Below, piece by piece: positions 1-12,977 of a stretch of 64,000 bases of DNA (the stretch's first letter is position 1; each line of letters opens with the position of its first letter). The notes under the pieces were generated by a model. The model had not been told where the DNA came from, did no database searches, and worked only from the letters and a program-made list of their open reading frames with translations. A program made the translations under genes and the position numbers. The DNA comes from Toxonevra muliebris (taxonomy: Eukaryota > Arthropoda > Insecta > Diptera > Pallopteridae), in the NCBI GenBank assembly GCA_963691655.1, contig OY829328.1, positions 28,353,890 to 28,417,889 of the forward strand. The letters run 5' to 3'.

Positions 1-648
1 TTTATTTTTTTTTTTACAAATTTTTTCAGCTGGGAAATTTTTAATACTAGTAATTTTTAGAATTTGTTTTAAAGTAATAGTACATTAATCCAAAAGTAAC
101 AAATTTATGATTTTAAGAATTTTTTTTCGTACCTATTATTATTTATTCAAAATAGCTCAACTCTGTACAAAACTTCAAAAAAAAATTACAACTTTTTGGA
201 AAAATGCTGTCCTCATATGATGGCACTGGACTGGCTGGTAGCCCTACCACTTTTGATTTATGATCAATTCAAAAGTCAAATATCGGCTTTTTTCTAATTG
301 CACATCTCTACCTCCATTATGCTTAACTATACAACAATTACAATTATTGCTTACATGCTTTTTTTTAATTGCATTGGTTTTATAAATAATATAATCCACA
401 TATGTAAGTGCATAATAATATATATACTTGAAGCTGTCCGTATATATTTGCATTGTTCTATTATTTTGTTGTTCTATTATTTTGTATTAGATACCTGTAG
501 ATATTACATAATTAATTTACCACCTACCACACATCGTCACTTGGAGACTTGACACTTTTCCATTACATCACTAATTAATTTATTTATTTTCATTGAACTA
601 TTGGGAATTGTTTGCAAACTGATTTTCTAATACATATTGATTGTCATG
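1..648. other. AT-rich spacer, no gene recognised
   Basis: Only AT-rich DNA with homopolymer A and T runs is seen. The short open frames here have no recognisable domain and overlap on both strands, as expected by chance. The stretch ends at the 14-bp target duplication of the neighbouring retrotransposon (CTGTTATTGTAGGT at 649-662, repeated at 2137-2150). Confidence 0.6.
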
Positions 649-662
649 CTGTTATTGTAGGT

Positions 663-2136
663 TTTTTTTTTTTTTTTTTTTTTTTTTTGTTTAACGAGGA
701 GTAAAAGCATTAAAAGCCAAAAGTCAGTGCGGGACTTTCACCCGCCAAACATCTCCTCTCGTCCGACGGAAAGCTCCTCCCGGAACCACCGTTAGGTATT
801 TCGTCGGGAGGCCGTCTGAGCATTTCTGCTCAATCGTCAGTAATTATTTTGGTCGGTCAAGTTTGTTACCGTCCACGCTGCATATATCTGTTACGCTCAA
901 TTAATCGAAGCGTTTTCATCACTTTGGCTGCTGCTGCTTGAACAGATTGCCACTTCTGAGGTGTATCGCACATATGGGGCACCATGTTCGTTGTTGTTGG
1001 GGCTTCGCCGAATGCTTCAGTGATTTCAGCTCTCTCCTTAGTGAAGCGGGGACAGTGTAAAATGACATGTCGAGCGTCTTCAATTTCGTAGGGGCAGTTA
1101 GGGCAAAACGGATCGTCCTCGTGTTTAAAGCGATGGAGATATTGCTTAAAACATCCATGCCCACTCAGTAGCTGCGTCAGATAGAAGTCGACTTCTCCAT
1201 GCTTGCGGTCTACCCATCTATCGAGAAAAGGAATCAAGGAAAACGTCCATCTCCCCTTCTCAGATCTTTCCCACTTTTGCTGCCATTCATGCATACTGCG
1301 TCTTCTCTCATCTATTTTCGATGCTCCTGGACCCATTGTGTACATGCGCTGGAGTTCGCGCGCCAATAAATCTATTGGTAGCATACCCGCAATAACCAAT
1401 ATCGCGTCATCAGACACTGTACGAAAGCCGCTGGCCACTCGAAGTGCACTCAGACGATATGTCGCCCGGATGCCCGACATGTATGTGGCCTTATACGTTG
1501 CGTCAACCCAAATCGGAGCAGCGTAGAGAACGATGGAAGCTGTCACTGCTGCCAGCAACTTCCGTTTACTTGCGCGTGGTCCACCTATATTCGCCATAAT
1601 ACGTGATAGGGCTCCATTTACTTTTGCAGCTTTATCATTCACAGCAGTCAGATGATCCTTAAAGGACATTCGAGTGTCGATACGTACTCCAAGGTATCTG
1701 ATATGCGGCTGGGAGATAATTTCATGGTCACCAACTTTGAACGTGAAGACCTCACGCACTTTTCGAGTGCTCAAAAGGACAGCTTCTGTTTTTTCGGCTG
1801 CTAGCTGCAGATCTGCGCTGTTCAGCCACCTCATGACCTCAGATGTTGCTTCATTACATAGCTCCTGGATTTTGTCGGTTGTTTTTGCGACTACTACCAG
1901 TGCAATGTCGTCCGCATAGCCCACCAGCTTGGTGCCTGCAGGAAGGCTAACCCTCAGTACTCCGTCATACATTGAATTCCATAATGTAGGTCCTAGCACC
2001 GAACCCTGTGGAACGCCTCGAGATACACTGTACTGCCTCACACCGTCATCTGTGTCGTACAGCAGCACTCTGTGTTTAAAGTAATTTGCAACGATTTTCA
2101 CTAAGTATGTAGGTGTATGCATATTTGTGAGTGCAT
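663..2136 (-). mobile_element. R1-like non-LTR retrotransposon, 5'-truncated
   Basis: A minus-strand LINE insertion of about 1.47 kb. The 3' end is at the left: a T run next to 662 is the poly(A) tail read on the plus strand, followed inward by a short 3' UTR (about 690-865). The 5' end is truncated near 2136. Both ends are bounded by the same 14-base word, CTGTTATTGTAGGT (649-662 and 2137-2150), a perfect target-site duplication. Long poly(A), exact duplication and an open reading frame without stops together indicate a recent insertion. The R1-clade assignment comes from the protein (RT followed by a C-terminal CCHC knuckle) and is moderately secure. Confidence 0.9.
866..2136 (-). CDS. Partial ORF2: reverse transcriptase C-terminal half plus CCHC zinc knuckle (R1 type)
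   Basis: This is the 3' part of a non-LTR retrotransposon polymerase, which copies element RNA at a nicked chromosomal target. The open frame runs upstream to an ATG at 2203, but its first 22 or so residues come from flanking DNA, so there is no genuine start. Counting from that ATG, RT motif GVPQGSVLGP is at about 63-72 and the catalytic YADD box is intact at 96-99. Thumb-like sequence with LGVRID is near 171-176. A knuckle C367-x2-C370-x8-H379-x4-C384 matches the C-terminal finger of R1 and I-type elements. No endonuclease domain or upstream palm remains, so the copy cannot move by itself. There is no internal stop or frameshift, unlike the two other RT fragments in this window. Confidence 0.88.
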
Positions 2137-2150
2137 CTGTTATTGTAGGT

Positions 2151-5100
2151 AAATATGTATGTATGTGTGCAAATATGCCTATTCCAAATACACACACACA
2201 CATAAATTATTTATTTACCTCAGAGTACATAGTTGCAAAGTTGAGTTGTAAAGGTAGAATATGGTATATTTAAAATTTTGTATACAAATGTGCTTTAATA
2301 TTTTCATTCAATAATTGTTTTAGTATTAACTACTAACAACTAGTAATTTTGTATAGTTTTATTTGTAATTAGTTTTTGTTTTCACTTGAAATTGTAATGC
2401 ATTCTCTTTATTTGTTTTGTAGCTAACTATCGGAAGAAATCGGAAAAACATAACGATTTTATTTTCAATAGTGACTCAAAGTCACTGCGTGGGATGAATA
2501 GGGTTAAATATGCTGTTATAAGATATATTGAATAAATATTTTATTAAAATAAACAACATTTTCATAAAATTTTTTGATATTTATTTAACATTAATCCCAT
2601 TTCAGTACTTTTTTTTAATCAAGCTCGATAGGTAAATATTGTGTCAAATATATGATTATGTAAGACTTCTACAACAAGCATAAACAAGTCTCACACCTCT
2701 GCATATCCTTGTTTGTCCTTTATTAAAAATTTAAAAACTATACTTCCAAAGCTATAGACAAAAACCAGTTAACACTTTTTCTTCAATCTTTGGATTTTTA
2801 TATTTCCTTATTTTTTGCAAGCATACTTGAACCGTAATATTTCCACTTAGCAATAAATTATTTATTATTGATGTGATAACATCTTAACTCAGGGCTGAAA
2901 GAAAATTTATAGTGGAGTAAATTGATACAAACTAAAATCAAATGTCACGTCGGCGTTGTCACACAAGTGTGTGTGAGCTTATAAGTGTGTGTTTTATATA
3001 TTTTACTTTAAGCCCAGAAGTATGCAACAGATAATTTCTTTATCAAAAATGGTTGTGGAATATACTTACACATGAATGAAAAAGTGGAGCATATCAAAAT
3101 TTTTTTTTAATTATTGTATTATTTTATTGCATAGTTTATTTCAGTTTATAGTTTATTCTTTCCTAATAGAAATTGTAAAATATTGTCAACATTAGACGAT
3201 ATAGACGTGCAAAAAGTGAAGAAAGTGCATTAAAAAACCCATCGTTGCACTTTTGGAACATAAAACCATTTATAATGAAGTAAACAACAATGCGTAAAGT
3301 ATGTTATCATGACGTGACGAGTGCGGAAGGAATTCATTTTAGTTTTTTATTAAAACAATGCAACTTAAATTTGAATCCTAGAATCTCGGGATAAGTTCAC
3401 CGCAAATTTGTAACCTCTGAAAAGAGTCCGTGATACCCACGACAATTTTAATGTTTTGTAGAAAAAAAGATAATTTGGTTTAGCTTAAAAATGTTTTAAA
3501 AAAACACTAAAATTACAAAAGTGTAAATTCATTCTGTCCGCTTGAAAAAATTCCAATTTTTTTTTGGCCTTCTAATTATATTCCTCCTTCCTCTTAATCG
3601 GCTTTTCAGATGTGCCATAAAAGAATTTGGAAAATTTTTTGATGTTAAAAATTATCTCCTGACTCAGAGACAAATAACAAAATACGAAACGAAGAATTTG
3701 TACTATAAGGAACAATATTAATTCTAATAAGTTTGTATAGTTACATTCGAAACCTGAAACTATATGGATTTTTTCTTTTCAATTCCGGGACTTTTGGGTA
3801 TAATTTTAGAGTAAGTCCAGGGATTCCGCCCGAGACATCCCTGATATATATAGCTCTAAATAGCTCTTAAATATTTTTTAGTTTAAATTTCCATGGTAAA
3901 AATCTGCGGGCGGGCCTGAACACTTTGCAGCTTCATCTAAGCACAAAATCAATAAATACCAAATAAATCAACTACATATTTATTTGTGATCAATACTTAC
4001 TTAGTTGCTGAAATTTTAAATCCGTTCGTAAATATATATATATTTATACATACATATATTTAAATGTAAATAATGGAAATGCCAAAGAAAAACTAAAAAA
4101 ATAAATTCGTCTAAAGATTTAAAAGAAAAATATCTGCTTGAGACATTTGTCTCAAACGAAATCGATTTTGATTGTGTTCTGTTTCCTTTTTTTTTCGAAT
4201 TTTTTATTTATGATATTAAGATGAAATTGATTGTTTATTTGTGTTTGTTTAGGCTTACAGCTAAACAAAGCCAAAGACAAAAACTATATAAAAAAAAAAA
4301 AAATAGATAAATTCTGTCACACATACACAGACGTCCACAAAATAATAAAGAATAAAACAAAATATTTGTAAACAACTACGGATACACTATCATTGAGTGT
4401 GTGCAAGGAATACTACCTTCGTATCTCCCTCAACTTACTGTCACCTCTCTATCGCCTCTATGCCCCCTTTTTGTACCCACCGGCGCTTTCTCCTGCTCTT
4501 GCTCAATCAAAACTACTTATGCTGGAAGTGTTTCGATTTTTACTTTCATTTTATTTTGGTTGTTTTTTCTTCAATTTGATTTTTCATTTCCGTTGCAAAC
4601 GAATGTGCATGCGAGCGTATGTGTTCACATATATGTATATATGTGTCGGTGTGCGAGCTATTACATTTGTTTGTGTATTATTTGCACACACGCTTGTATA
4701 TTTGTGTTGATTTTATTGTGAAGCGACGTCAATTCTCAATTGATTGTAGTAAGTTTGCAACGTTTACTTTTCATCTTCTGCTATTTCTTCAGCATCTACA
4801 TCTTCCTTTTCTGCTTGTGTCCACCTCACGCTCTTTCTCATACCGAATTCACCTCTCATTTGCCATAAGCCCTCATATTACTTGTTTTCTTTGATATTTA
4901 TTTCTTATTTTGTTTATTTTTTAAGTTTAGCGCAGTATTTTTTTTGTTTTGCGTTTCGTTACTTTTGTATTGCAAAACTTTTTCCTATTTCCTTCCTATC
5001 CGTCTGTTGCAACATTTTCTTCTGTATTTTTGTTGCCAGTTTTGTTGCTCCCCGTAGATTTCGCTACAAAATGCCAGTGTGCAACTGTATCGTATTGCAT

Positions 5101-6785
5101 TTGTTTTTTTATGCACACATACATACATATCCCATTCTATAGATATTCATCGATATAGTCATGTGCATGTTACTGGTTTCTTGACAACTTTCTTTTGCAT
5201 TAGTTGTGCGGACATATGCACATTAAAGTGTGTCAGGAAATAAAGTTGTCCTCTAAAAAGAGCCGCCGCGGTTTATTTTATGATGATTCCCAAGATATTC
5301 CGGCTCTAGCGTTTATCGTTCGTCAGCTGGATTCTGAAAATTAAAATAATAATACTCTATTTTTTTGTTTAATTTGTTTGCAGATTTTCCAAATATTTTT
5401 GAACTTATTTTATTTGGCAAAACGACACAAAAATCAATTTTTACAGTTTGTTTTTTCAAACGATTCACTGGACTGGAAATATTTTGGGAAATCATAAAAT
5501 AAACCGAGGTTCATTTTTAAAGGGGTAGAACAAAATTTTTTTTAATGTTCTGTTCGATGCACTTTAGTGCCCAACTGTGTGTAAGCAGTTGTTGTTGTGT
5601 GCTGATATCCTTGCATCAGGCATGGCAAATGTCCTGCCATTTCCACACTTGAAGCATGAGATTTCTTGTTTTTTTTTATGCTTTTTCTCAAGCTGCTGCT
5701 GCTGCTGCTGCTGTTTCTGTTATATTATCATTGTTTGCATGAATTTGTAGTTTACTATTGGTTCAATTTTCAATTTGAAGTGAAATTTCTTAAAGCAACA
5801 AGAAGATTTTTATTTTCTCAATCATTTGCAGAATTCCCTTCAATGTGTACAAGTATGTTATATTTGTTCATGGGCTTGTGTGTGTGAGAAAGTATACATT
5901 GTTTCCGTATATTCCATAACTTAAAGCTTATGTGGATATACAGTACTGTGCAAAACAAAAGCAGCAAATCTTGGCATACCATACTTATTACGTTTTCATG
6001 GCTTTTGTTAATTTTTATTTAAAAGAAAGTGGATTTAATTTGTTCTTAAACGATTAGATTATATAATGGAAAACTTAAAAGTTTGAAAATAAGGTAAAAA
6101 AAAAATTATTTTAAAAAACTTAAAGATATATGCACTTAGGGCTGTGTAAAACAAAAGCAACAATTTTGTGATATTCCTTATTTACATTCATTGCTTCACA
6201 TCTGCGAGGCATTGACTTTGTCAGCTTGATGCATGTTCTCTTGGATGCAATTTCCCCCTTTTATTCAAATCTATTCCAGCTCATGCCTGATTTGGAAGTG
6301 GTACCCTCCCACTCTATGTTTCGAGGAGTTAAACTTGGATGGTAGTGGAAACTCATGAGAGCAATGAACCCGTCTCCATGCTAATCAATCTTAAAACAAC
6401 TTTAATATGCGTCTCGAGTAGATTTCATGTCTAAATATTCAGTTGAACCAATTCATTCAACAAGTCTGTTATTAGACGAATCACAGGGGACAACTAAAAC
6501 ATTGCTTTGTAAAGTCACTAGCAAGTATGGGAGCTGAATTTCTTGCAATTAAATAGATTAGTTTGTTCATTGTCTTCACCCTTTCCATGAAATAAATATA
6601 AATATTGACCACCTAATCCATAGGGAAGCTCCGGAAACCCAAATGCTTAATCAGCCATTGTTGGAAATTGTCACTGCAGAAGAGAAGAAATAGACTGAGA
6701 TAAGGGAGGGCAAATAATTCAAGTGAGACAGGGAAGACAAATTTATGAGAAAGAAGAGATGGGTCAGATAAAATTGGTTGGAAAG
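2151..6785. other. AT-rich spacer without recognised gene
   Basis: About 4.6 kb with no defensible coding region. Roughly 4390-5160 is pyrimidine-rich on the plus strand, giving overlapping Ser/Leu/Phe-rich frames in all three phases, which is compositional. At 5939-6160 two direct, Tc1-end-like words (GTGCAAAACAAAAGC and GTGTAAAACAAAAGC) may mark transposon debris, but no partner TIR was found. A GCT triplet run lies at 5692-5712. Confidence 0.5.
5692..5712. repeat. (GCT)7 trinucleotide microsatellite
   Basis: Seven uninterrupted GCT units in non-coding pyrimidine-rich DNA. CAG/CTG runs are common in fly DNA. The frame crossing it has no other gene-like property. Confidence 0.9.
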
Positions 6786-8015
6786 CAGGGATGCCAACTC
6801 TTTTTTTCTGTCTCCCCTATAGCCCTCGAGAAATTCTCCGATTTTCAATCAAATTCCCCGCACCGATATAATTTTATATTATACATAACTGCGACACACT
6901 CTTAAAATTGGTCAAGGTTAATGTTATTTTAATGCGCTCCAGAACTGGTAGGTAAGGTACTTTCTGACTCCGGAATTCTTTTGACACATGGGGATTTCAT
7001 CTCAAAGGAACCCACTCTAAAAATTGATTGAGCTCAAATGAATCCGGTGTAAACACACAAGGAAAAATACATGGACTTTCTTTTGATCCAAATAAAAACA
7101 AAAAATGTTTCCTATTGTTCACCTTTTGAAAAAAAAGTCAAAACTATTTTTGGTTTTGAAAAAAAATGGTCACATTTTGAATTTTTAGGATCCTTTTACG
7201 TGTTCAATAAAAATTTCCAAATACAATAGGTGATTATTTACATGGATCCAAAATAGGGGCTGTTTGACCAAAATATATAAATTCTACAGCCCTCCAATTA
7301 CGCAGCGGACAGCCAAAATTAGTTTTTTCAAAAATTGGACTTTTTTCGAAAGTACAACGTTGCAAAATTGAGGAAAAAATTGACCAAACTTTTTTCTATC
7401 ATGCACTGAGGCCATTGTTGTATAGAAAAACATTTAAATTTTAGACCATACGTGCCAATGGCAAAAACCTTGTTTTGAAAAAAACGGGTTCAAAGTTTTG
7501 TCTATCGGTTTTTAAATATATCGACGAATTCCAACGGACCTTCCTCCCGCCCAATACGACCGAGAGGCACATCTGCATAATGCACAGATCGGTGACCGAT
7601 GCAATTGCAGTCCGTAATAATTAACAAAGCATAGCCTTTCTGAACGGCCAAAGCGCTGGGCGACTGTTTAGGCCTGACTGACACTCGCCACTATAATCGT
7701 CTATTTCTACGAAAGCACTTCAAGTTTCTCTCTGAAATTTTTACAAAACACTTTTTTAAAAATCTATTTCTCCAAACCAAGAAAGTGCAGAGCCCTCTTA
7801 AAAAGAGATGAAGATTATAAGACCCAAAATATGAAGTATTGCAAAAGTTAAACGATTTGCATTACATAAAATTTGAGAAAAAATATTCTACAGACTTTAT
7901 TAACTAAAAGCTGGACGGTTTCAAAGTCCCCGCAAAAAACAGCTCATTCCCCTATTCCCCGTACTAAGTAAAATTCCCCACAAATCGGGGAATTCCCCGC
8001 AAGTTGGCATCGCTG
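6786..8015. mobile_element. Old hAT-like non-autonomous element
   Basis: The ends form short inverted repeats with a hAT-style CAG start: CAGGGATGCCAACT at 6786-6799, and CAGCGATGCCAACT read inward from 8015 on the minus strand. The 8-bp flanks TTGGAAAG (6778-6785) and ATGGAGAG (8016-8023) agree at 6 of 8 positions, as expected for a decayed 8-bp hAT target duplication. No transposase reading frame is visible in the 1.23 kb interior. Both ends also share CCCCGC-rich words just inside the TIR. The short TIR and imperfect duplication leave room for doubt. Confidence 0.55.
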
Positions 8016-8480
8016 ATGGAGAGTGATCTATCAGAGATAGAGAGTGTGAGAAATTGTGAGTGAGGGAGGAGAAGAGATGAGTTAGGAGAGAGAGGGATAT
8101 AGATAGCGAAGAAAAAGAAGAGAAAAAGTTGAGTGATGGAGGAGAATAGAGAGAGAGAAAAATGAAAGGGAAGGTAAAAGAGTAAAAGGTAAGTGAAAGA
8201 TGAAAAAAGAAAAAGAAAGTGAAGAGAAGGAAAAGAGGGAAGACATAAAGAGTGTGAGAGGTGAAATTAAGGAAGTGCAGAAAGTTAAAACGAGTTGTTT
8301 GAAAAAGCAGAAAGAAATAGGCAAAATAACGGGCTTGAGAAGGAATCAGAGGTAAGAAACAAGAATGAGTGAAGGATGTAGGGTCAGGTTTAGAGAGAGA
8401 GAGAAAAAAGAGAGAGCAAAAAGATAGTAAGAGAGCAAAAAATAGACGATGAGAAATATAACGCAGAAAAATAAAAATCG
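8016..8480. repeat. Purine-rich (GA) low-complexity tract
   Basis: For about 450 bases the plus strand is almost entirely A and G, dominated by GAGAG, GAAAG and AAAGAG words. Read on the minus strand it gives a long Ser/Leu/Phe-rich frame that is only a product of composition. It begins directly at the right flank of the hAT-like element. Such GA tracts can bind GAGA-type factors or form triplex DNA; nothing in the sequence decides between function and slippage. Confidence 0.8.
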
Positions 8481-10074
8481 TTTCTGCACCTTTGATCAAA
8501 ATGTGGATTTCATAGTGTTGTGGGGCGCTGATCTCGAATCCGGTATTGCATTTTTTGGATTGACTCTAGTTTCCGAGATATTAGGATGGACCGCTATTTG
8601 TAAGATTATTGTGTATAATAAGCCATAGCTACGCTATTTATATGTAAGCAGATTATAAGACAAAATTTTTGGAATCACTTCCGTTATTTTGTAAAAATTT
8701 CCAATTTTTAACAGAACGTTGATACTTAAACAAATTTTCCCAATTATGACTTTTTTGTATTTATTCTTAATGATAGCACTTTAAAATTGGTGCATGAAGA
8801 GGTGTTGTTCATACCCAGGGAAAGGAATTTGTTCCTGGCTGGCGAAACTGGCGAAAAGGCAAAAACAAATACTCAAAAATGGAAAATAAAAATACTTAAA
8901 AAGGGTAAAAAAATTAAAGTTATTCAGGGTAACTTTAATTATTATAAACTTGTAACATTTATCATATAGAAATGCATTTAGCTTATATCAACAGTAAATA
9001 TTTAGGTAATAATAAAAAAAATAGTTTAAAACATATTTATTTGTACATATAGATAATTCTATAATTTTTTTCTAGTACCTATATATGAAAAAAAAATATT
9101 TTACATGGTATGGTATTTACTTTCTCATTATATTACTTAATATACATAACATCTGTTATGGAGGTGAAGAATGCATAGTTTTACACACTAAGCTGGCATT
9201 TCCGATGTATGCCTAGGACACAATTTGAATATGACGATGAAAGACTTCCATTATTCCATACATATTAACAATTAAAATAATACATACAATTTTTTTTTCA
9301 TTCAGAACGGAAAACGCCTGAATATGCACCGTATGCAATCTAAGAGAAGAAGAGTATTCTTTTCTTATCACCATTTTCAGTCGTCAATCAGCTAAGATGG
9401 AGATATTTTAAGTAATCAGTTTTATCTTAAATTGGATTGTTGATAAAAGATGAATCAATTTGAGTAAAAGATAATAACGTCACCTTAGTAATGAAATGAT
9501 GTATATGCAAAACTACAGTTTTGAGATAATCTTATTTAAGAAATATTTTTTCTTAACCATTATAAGAAAAATATTTTTGTTTTTACTTAAAAAAGTATCA
9601 CACTTAAATATTTTGAACAAACGGAAAAAATCTTGTACAGAATCCTAGGAGAATATACCGGTACTATCGTTAAAAAATACTGTATAAATATTATAAATTA
9701 TTTCATTACTAAGGTGACGATATTGAATGATTACTAAAATACTACGGAGTGGGCAAAAAGAAAGTTATAAAAACTAAAAAAATAAAGTTAAAGTTTAAAG
9801 CTTAAAGTTTTGTTTATGCATTTCTTTTTTTTTTTTTTTACAAAACATTTGGAAAAGATATCGGTTAAGTGTCGTTCGAATTTACCCACGCATCTGACCT
9901 TTTCAAGGAATTTTGCATCACTTTTTGAAATGTAAACGATGTAATTTACTCAGTTTCTGCTCTAATACAACATTCAGTTCCCGTAGAGTCCATGCTTTTT
10001 AATGTTGACATTCAACAATTAAATACTTTTCAATGATGCCTCATTTTTAAATCTAGGAGTTTTCCAAATTCAAT
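8481..10074. other. AT-rich spacer, nothing recognised
   Basis: AT-rich DNA with A and T homopolymers. The longest open frame here (8787-8969) has lysine-rich, low-complexity content and no domain. No tRNA or TIR pair was found by eye. Confidence 0.5.
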
Positions 10075-10206
10075 GTACGGTCTTTAAGCGTAAATTTACA
10101 ATGCCAGTGTTCAATTTTAAACATCAAGTACTGCATTCTTCTTCATTCAAATAAACTTCAACTTTCGCGCCTCTTTGCAGAACAACTTCTGCCGGGTCAG
10201 CTAGTT
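10075..10206 (-). repeat. Truncated copy of the CTAGCTGACCCGGCAG dispersed repeat
   Basis: Read on the minus strand from 10206, the sequence starts CTAGCTGACCCGGCAG, then GTTGTTCTGC, and continues with the words GTTTATTTGAATGAAGAAG and TGTTTAAAATT in the same order as the plus-strand copy beginning at 12978. Homology fades near 10075. The two copies are therefore the same family in opposite orientation, about 2.8 kb apart. Confidence 0.75.
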
Positions 10207-11079
10207 TAATCTAAAATTAAAGATTTCACAAAGTTTGGTTTTTCTGTCTATTTTGTGTGCTCACTTTCATTTGCTCAGTGTTCATCACTTCTGAAAAAAC
10301 AATTACATTTGACTGACACTAAAATTTTAGGTTGTGATATAGGCCTATTTTATTAATTTTCGAATAGTTAAGTTTTTAATGAACTGATTTGGCAATATCA
10401 TGACGAAATGTAATATTTAGGAACACAAGTAAATATTCGAATATGAATAGCTATAAAAATACTCGTAGATACATCAACAACTTAAATTTAATCTGGTGGG
10501 TTTTTCCAAAAAAAAAAAGCGCGTTTTTGTTTTAAGAGTTATGGTGGATTTTTAAATCCAAGATTTGGCAACATTAGCAAAAATATGGACACTAACTACC
10601 AGGAATGCTGAAAATCGTTATTTATAGAAAAACTTAATTTAGTTAAAATTTGAGTACCACAATTTCGGTTAATTAATTCGTTTAATAATAAAAGCATTTT
10701 TACTGAATCTTTTTCAAATGTAGGAGAGCAGAGCATTGCACGATCTATATAAGTAAAATCCTAAATATTGCGATTCACGTTCATCTCTATAAAATATTCA
10801 GATAAAGCATAATATAAACAAATTAATGGTTAAGTTATAAATAAAATATCGGTGTGACAAAACTATCAAGAACTTATTGAATGGGGACCGTTCAGAAAAA
10901 ATGACACCTAGAATCATTTTCTCACAAACACACACACACTCTCATGTACTAGACTTTCAAATAACGAACTGTTATGCAGACTAGCTACAATGGGGAAAAA
11001 ACAACAACATAAGTGTATAGAACGGTAGTGGTAGTTTCTTTCAATATCTCTATTCAGTGAAGATATTTGGAATCAAATC
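10207..11079. other. AT-rich spacer, nothing recognised
   Basis: No coding or structural signal was seen. A short run of ACAC near 10927-10938 is a minor simple repeat. Confidence 0.5.
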
Positions 11080-11216
11080 TGTAATTCTGGGTTATGTTTT
11101 CAAATAATAGTAGCTTATATAGGATATTGAAAGATGAAGAACCATCACTAAAATCACTGATGAGGAATTGTGGCGGATTCAGAAACGGCCGTCTGATTTG
11201 CCCGTCTCTATATACA
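11080..11216. repeat. Dispersed repeat, copy 1 (partner at 24632-24771)
   Basis: This block matches 24632-24771 in the same orientation. Shared words include GCTTATATAGGA/ACTTATATAGGA, GAGGAATTGTGGCGGATT (GAGGAATCGTGGCGGATT in the partner), GTCTGATTT and CCGTCTCTAT. The two copies diverge abruptly after CATT, which marks one repeat boundary. No terminal repeat or open frame of interest was found. Confidence 0.75.
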
Positions 11217-12977
11217 TTGTTGTTGTGATGACTACATTTGTTCATTAACCTGTTTATATATAACTTCAAATAACGAAATTGACATGAACTTAAGTCATGA
11301 CTTTGAAAATTAACCTCTAGATTTAATTTTCATAGTCTCCTAAAAAACTATCAAGTGACATATTTCAGTTGTCACACTAAATGACTTAAGAACTGTAATG
11401 TGTGCATACATGACAATGAAAAGTAGCTACATATATCACACAAAACTGTTGGCTTCATTACGTACAGCTCGTTCGTTTCGTTCGTTTTGCCGATAACAAT
11501 CATTAACACCAATCAATTCGATTAACAATTTTCGATTTGTACATTTCTGTCATTCTTTCATACATTTGTATGTACAAGTGTGTGTGTGTATGTAAATATG
11601 TATGTATATATGAAAAACCGCATCGATACAACCGCAAGCGATGAAAGCTTAAATTTATACATGCATACAAATATCGCATATCTACTCGATACACATTTGC
11701 AATACTTCAAACAGACTACGACACATATTAACACTTCATTTACACAACGGAACACGCATACATACACACACTTACAAATAAACATGCATGCCGTTCATTC
11801 CAAAAGCTGTAATGTTCATAAAACTCTTAATACCCTAAAATCGTCTCTCGAATACCTACAAGCGAAACGAATTCGTTTCGATGCGAAACGGAAATGGATG
11901 ATGGCGACAAAAGATGGCAAAGACTGTGGCGAAATCTTTTATGCACATACATATACACACACACTCACACACACATACATATGTATATATCAAAAAATGG
12001 TCAACACTTAATTTCCTCTTTATCCTTGAGTAAGGACATGTTTATGTATGTCTGAATATATGTAGATGTTTTTGTTGTTGTTAAATGCTGTTGTTGTAGA
12101 GCTTATTTTTGTTTTTTCTTTTCCGTCGTTGCTGTGCTCAATTCATGCTGTGCCAAGAGAAAACCTAACCAACACAAAAATAAATACGTAAAATATAGTT
12201 TTCTTATAAAATCACAATTTCGTAGTTTTGTATTTTATTCTTTTTTCGCGCTCTTAATAAAACACACACACCACACAAGCATATATAAGCACATGTACAC
12301 ACATACATGCTTATTTCATACTCTACACTTGTACCTACTCGTATTTCATGGCGATTTTATTTAGAGACGTCTCAATTTTTGTGGCATTCAAAATGAATGT
12401 TTCTGTGAACTCTTACTAGAAATCGTTATTTTTCTCTACTTTAAGATTTAGTGTATTGGATACAAACATACACACACACACACACACACATATTTTATAT
12501 ACATTAACAACAACAAACAAGTAAACAATAACAGTATGAGACAAACTAAAGAGGAATCAGTACGTACTGCGTAGCTCTCGAATATTATGCTATATCTTAG
12601 ATCATGTCTACCACAAGTAGTGAGTGGATAGATATGGATTATGTTTGTGTGTGAAATTTTTGGTAGAAAAATCTTTCATGTCGTTCATTGTTGACATTAA
12701 AATCGATGTCCAGACACACACATTTCTATTGTTAGTTGTAAATGACTTAAACAGACAACAAAATGTTTGCTCCCATATAACATTTAATCGTTTAAATAGT
12801 TACCCGCAAATGCAAAATTTAGTATAAAAGAGTAAATGAACCAAAAGTTACAAAGTCATTATTTGCATCAGGAATGATTTGTAATGTGAAGTAAGAATTC
12901 AAGCAACATTTTTTGGGGCACATATGCAAAAAAAAAAACAAAAAATTAAATCAGGTTAGTTTTATTTATATAAAGTA
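11217..12977. other. Spacer with fly-type simple repeats
   Basis: AT-rich DNA with ACATAC and ACAC tracts (about 11575-11610, 11945-11990 and 12262-12310) and an (AC)n run at 12469-12490. Frames here read Thr/His/Tyr-rich because of the ACAC repeats and are not taken as genes. No transposon end was found before 12978. Confidence 0.5.
12469..12490. repeat. (AC)n microsatellite
   Basis: About eleven AC dinucleotides in a row with at most one interruption, in non-coding DNA. Confidence 0.9.

Noticed and set aside
4393..5158. Overlapping plus-strand frames in all three phases
   Set aside because: Pyrimidine-rich composition gives open frames in every phase; no start context, splice support or domain favours any one.
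5939..6160. Possible Tc1-type terminal repeats (GTGCAAAACAAAAGC words)
   Set aside because: The two words are in direct orientation, no inverse partner was found, and no transposase is recognisable nearby.
7921..8499. 192-residue minus-strand frame with many Ser, Leu and Phe
   Set aside because: It is the complement of a GA-rich low-complexity tract; the frame is open because pyrimidine-only codons contain no stops.
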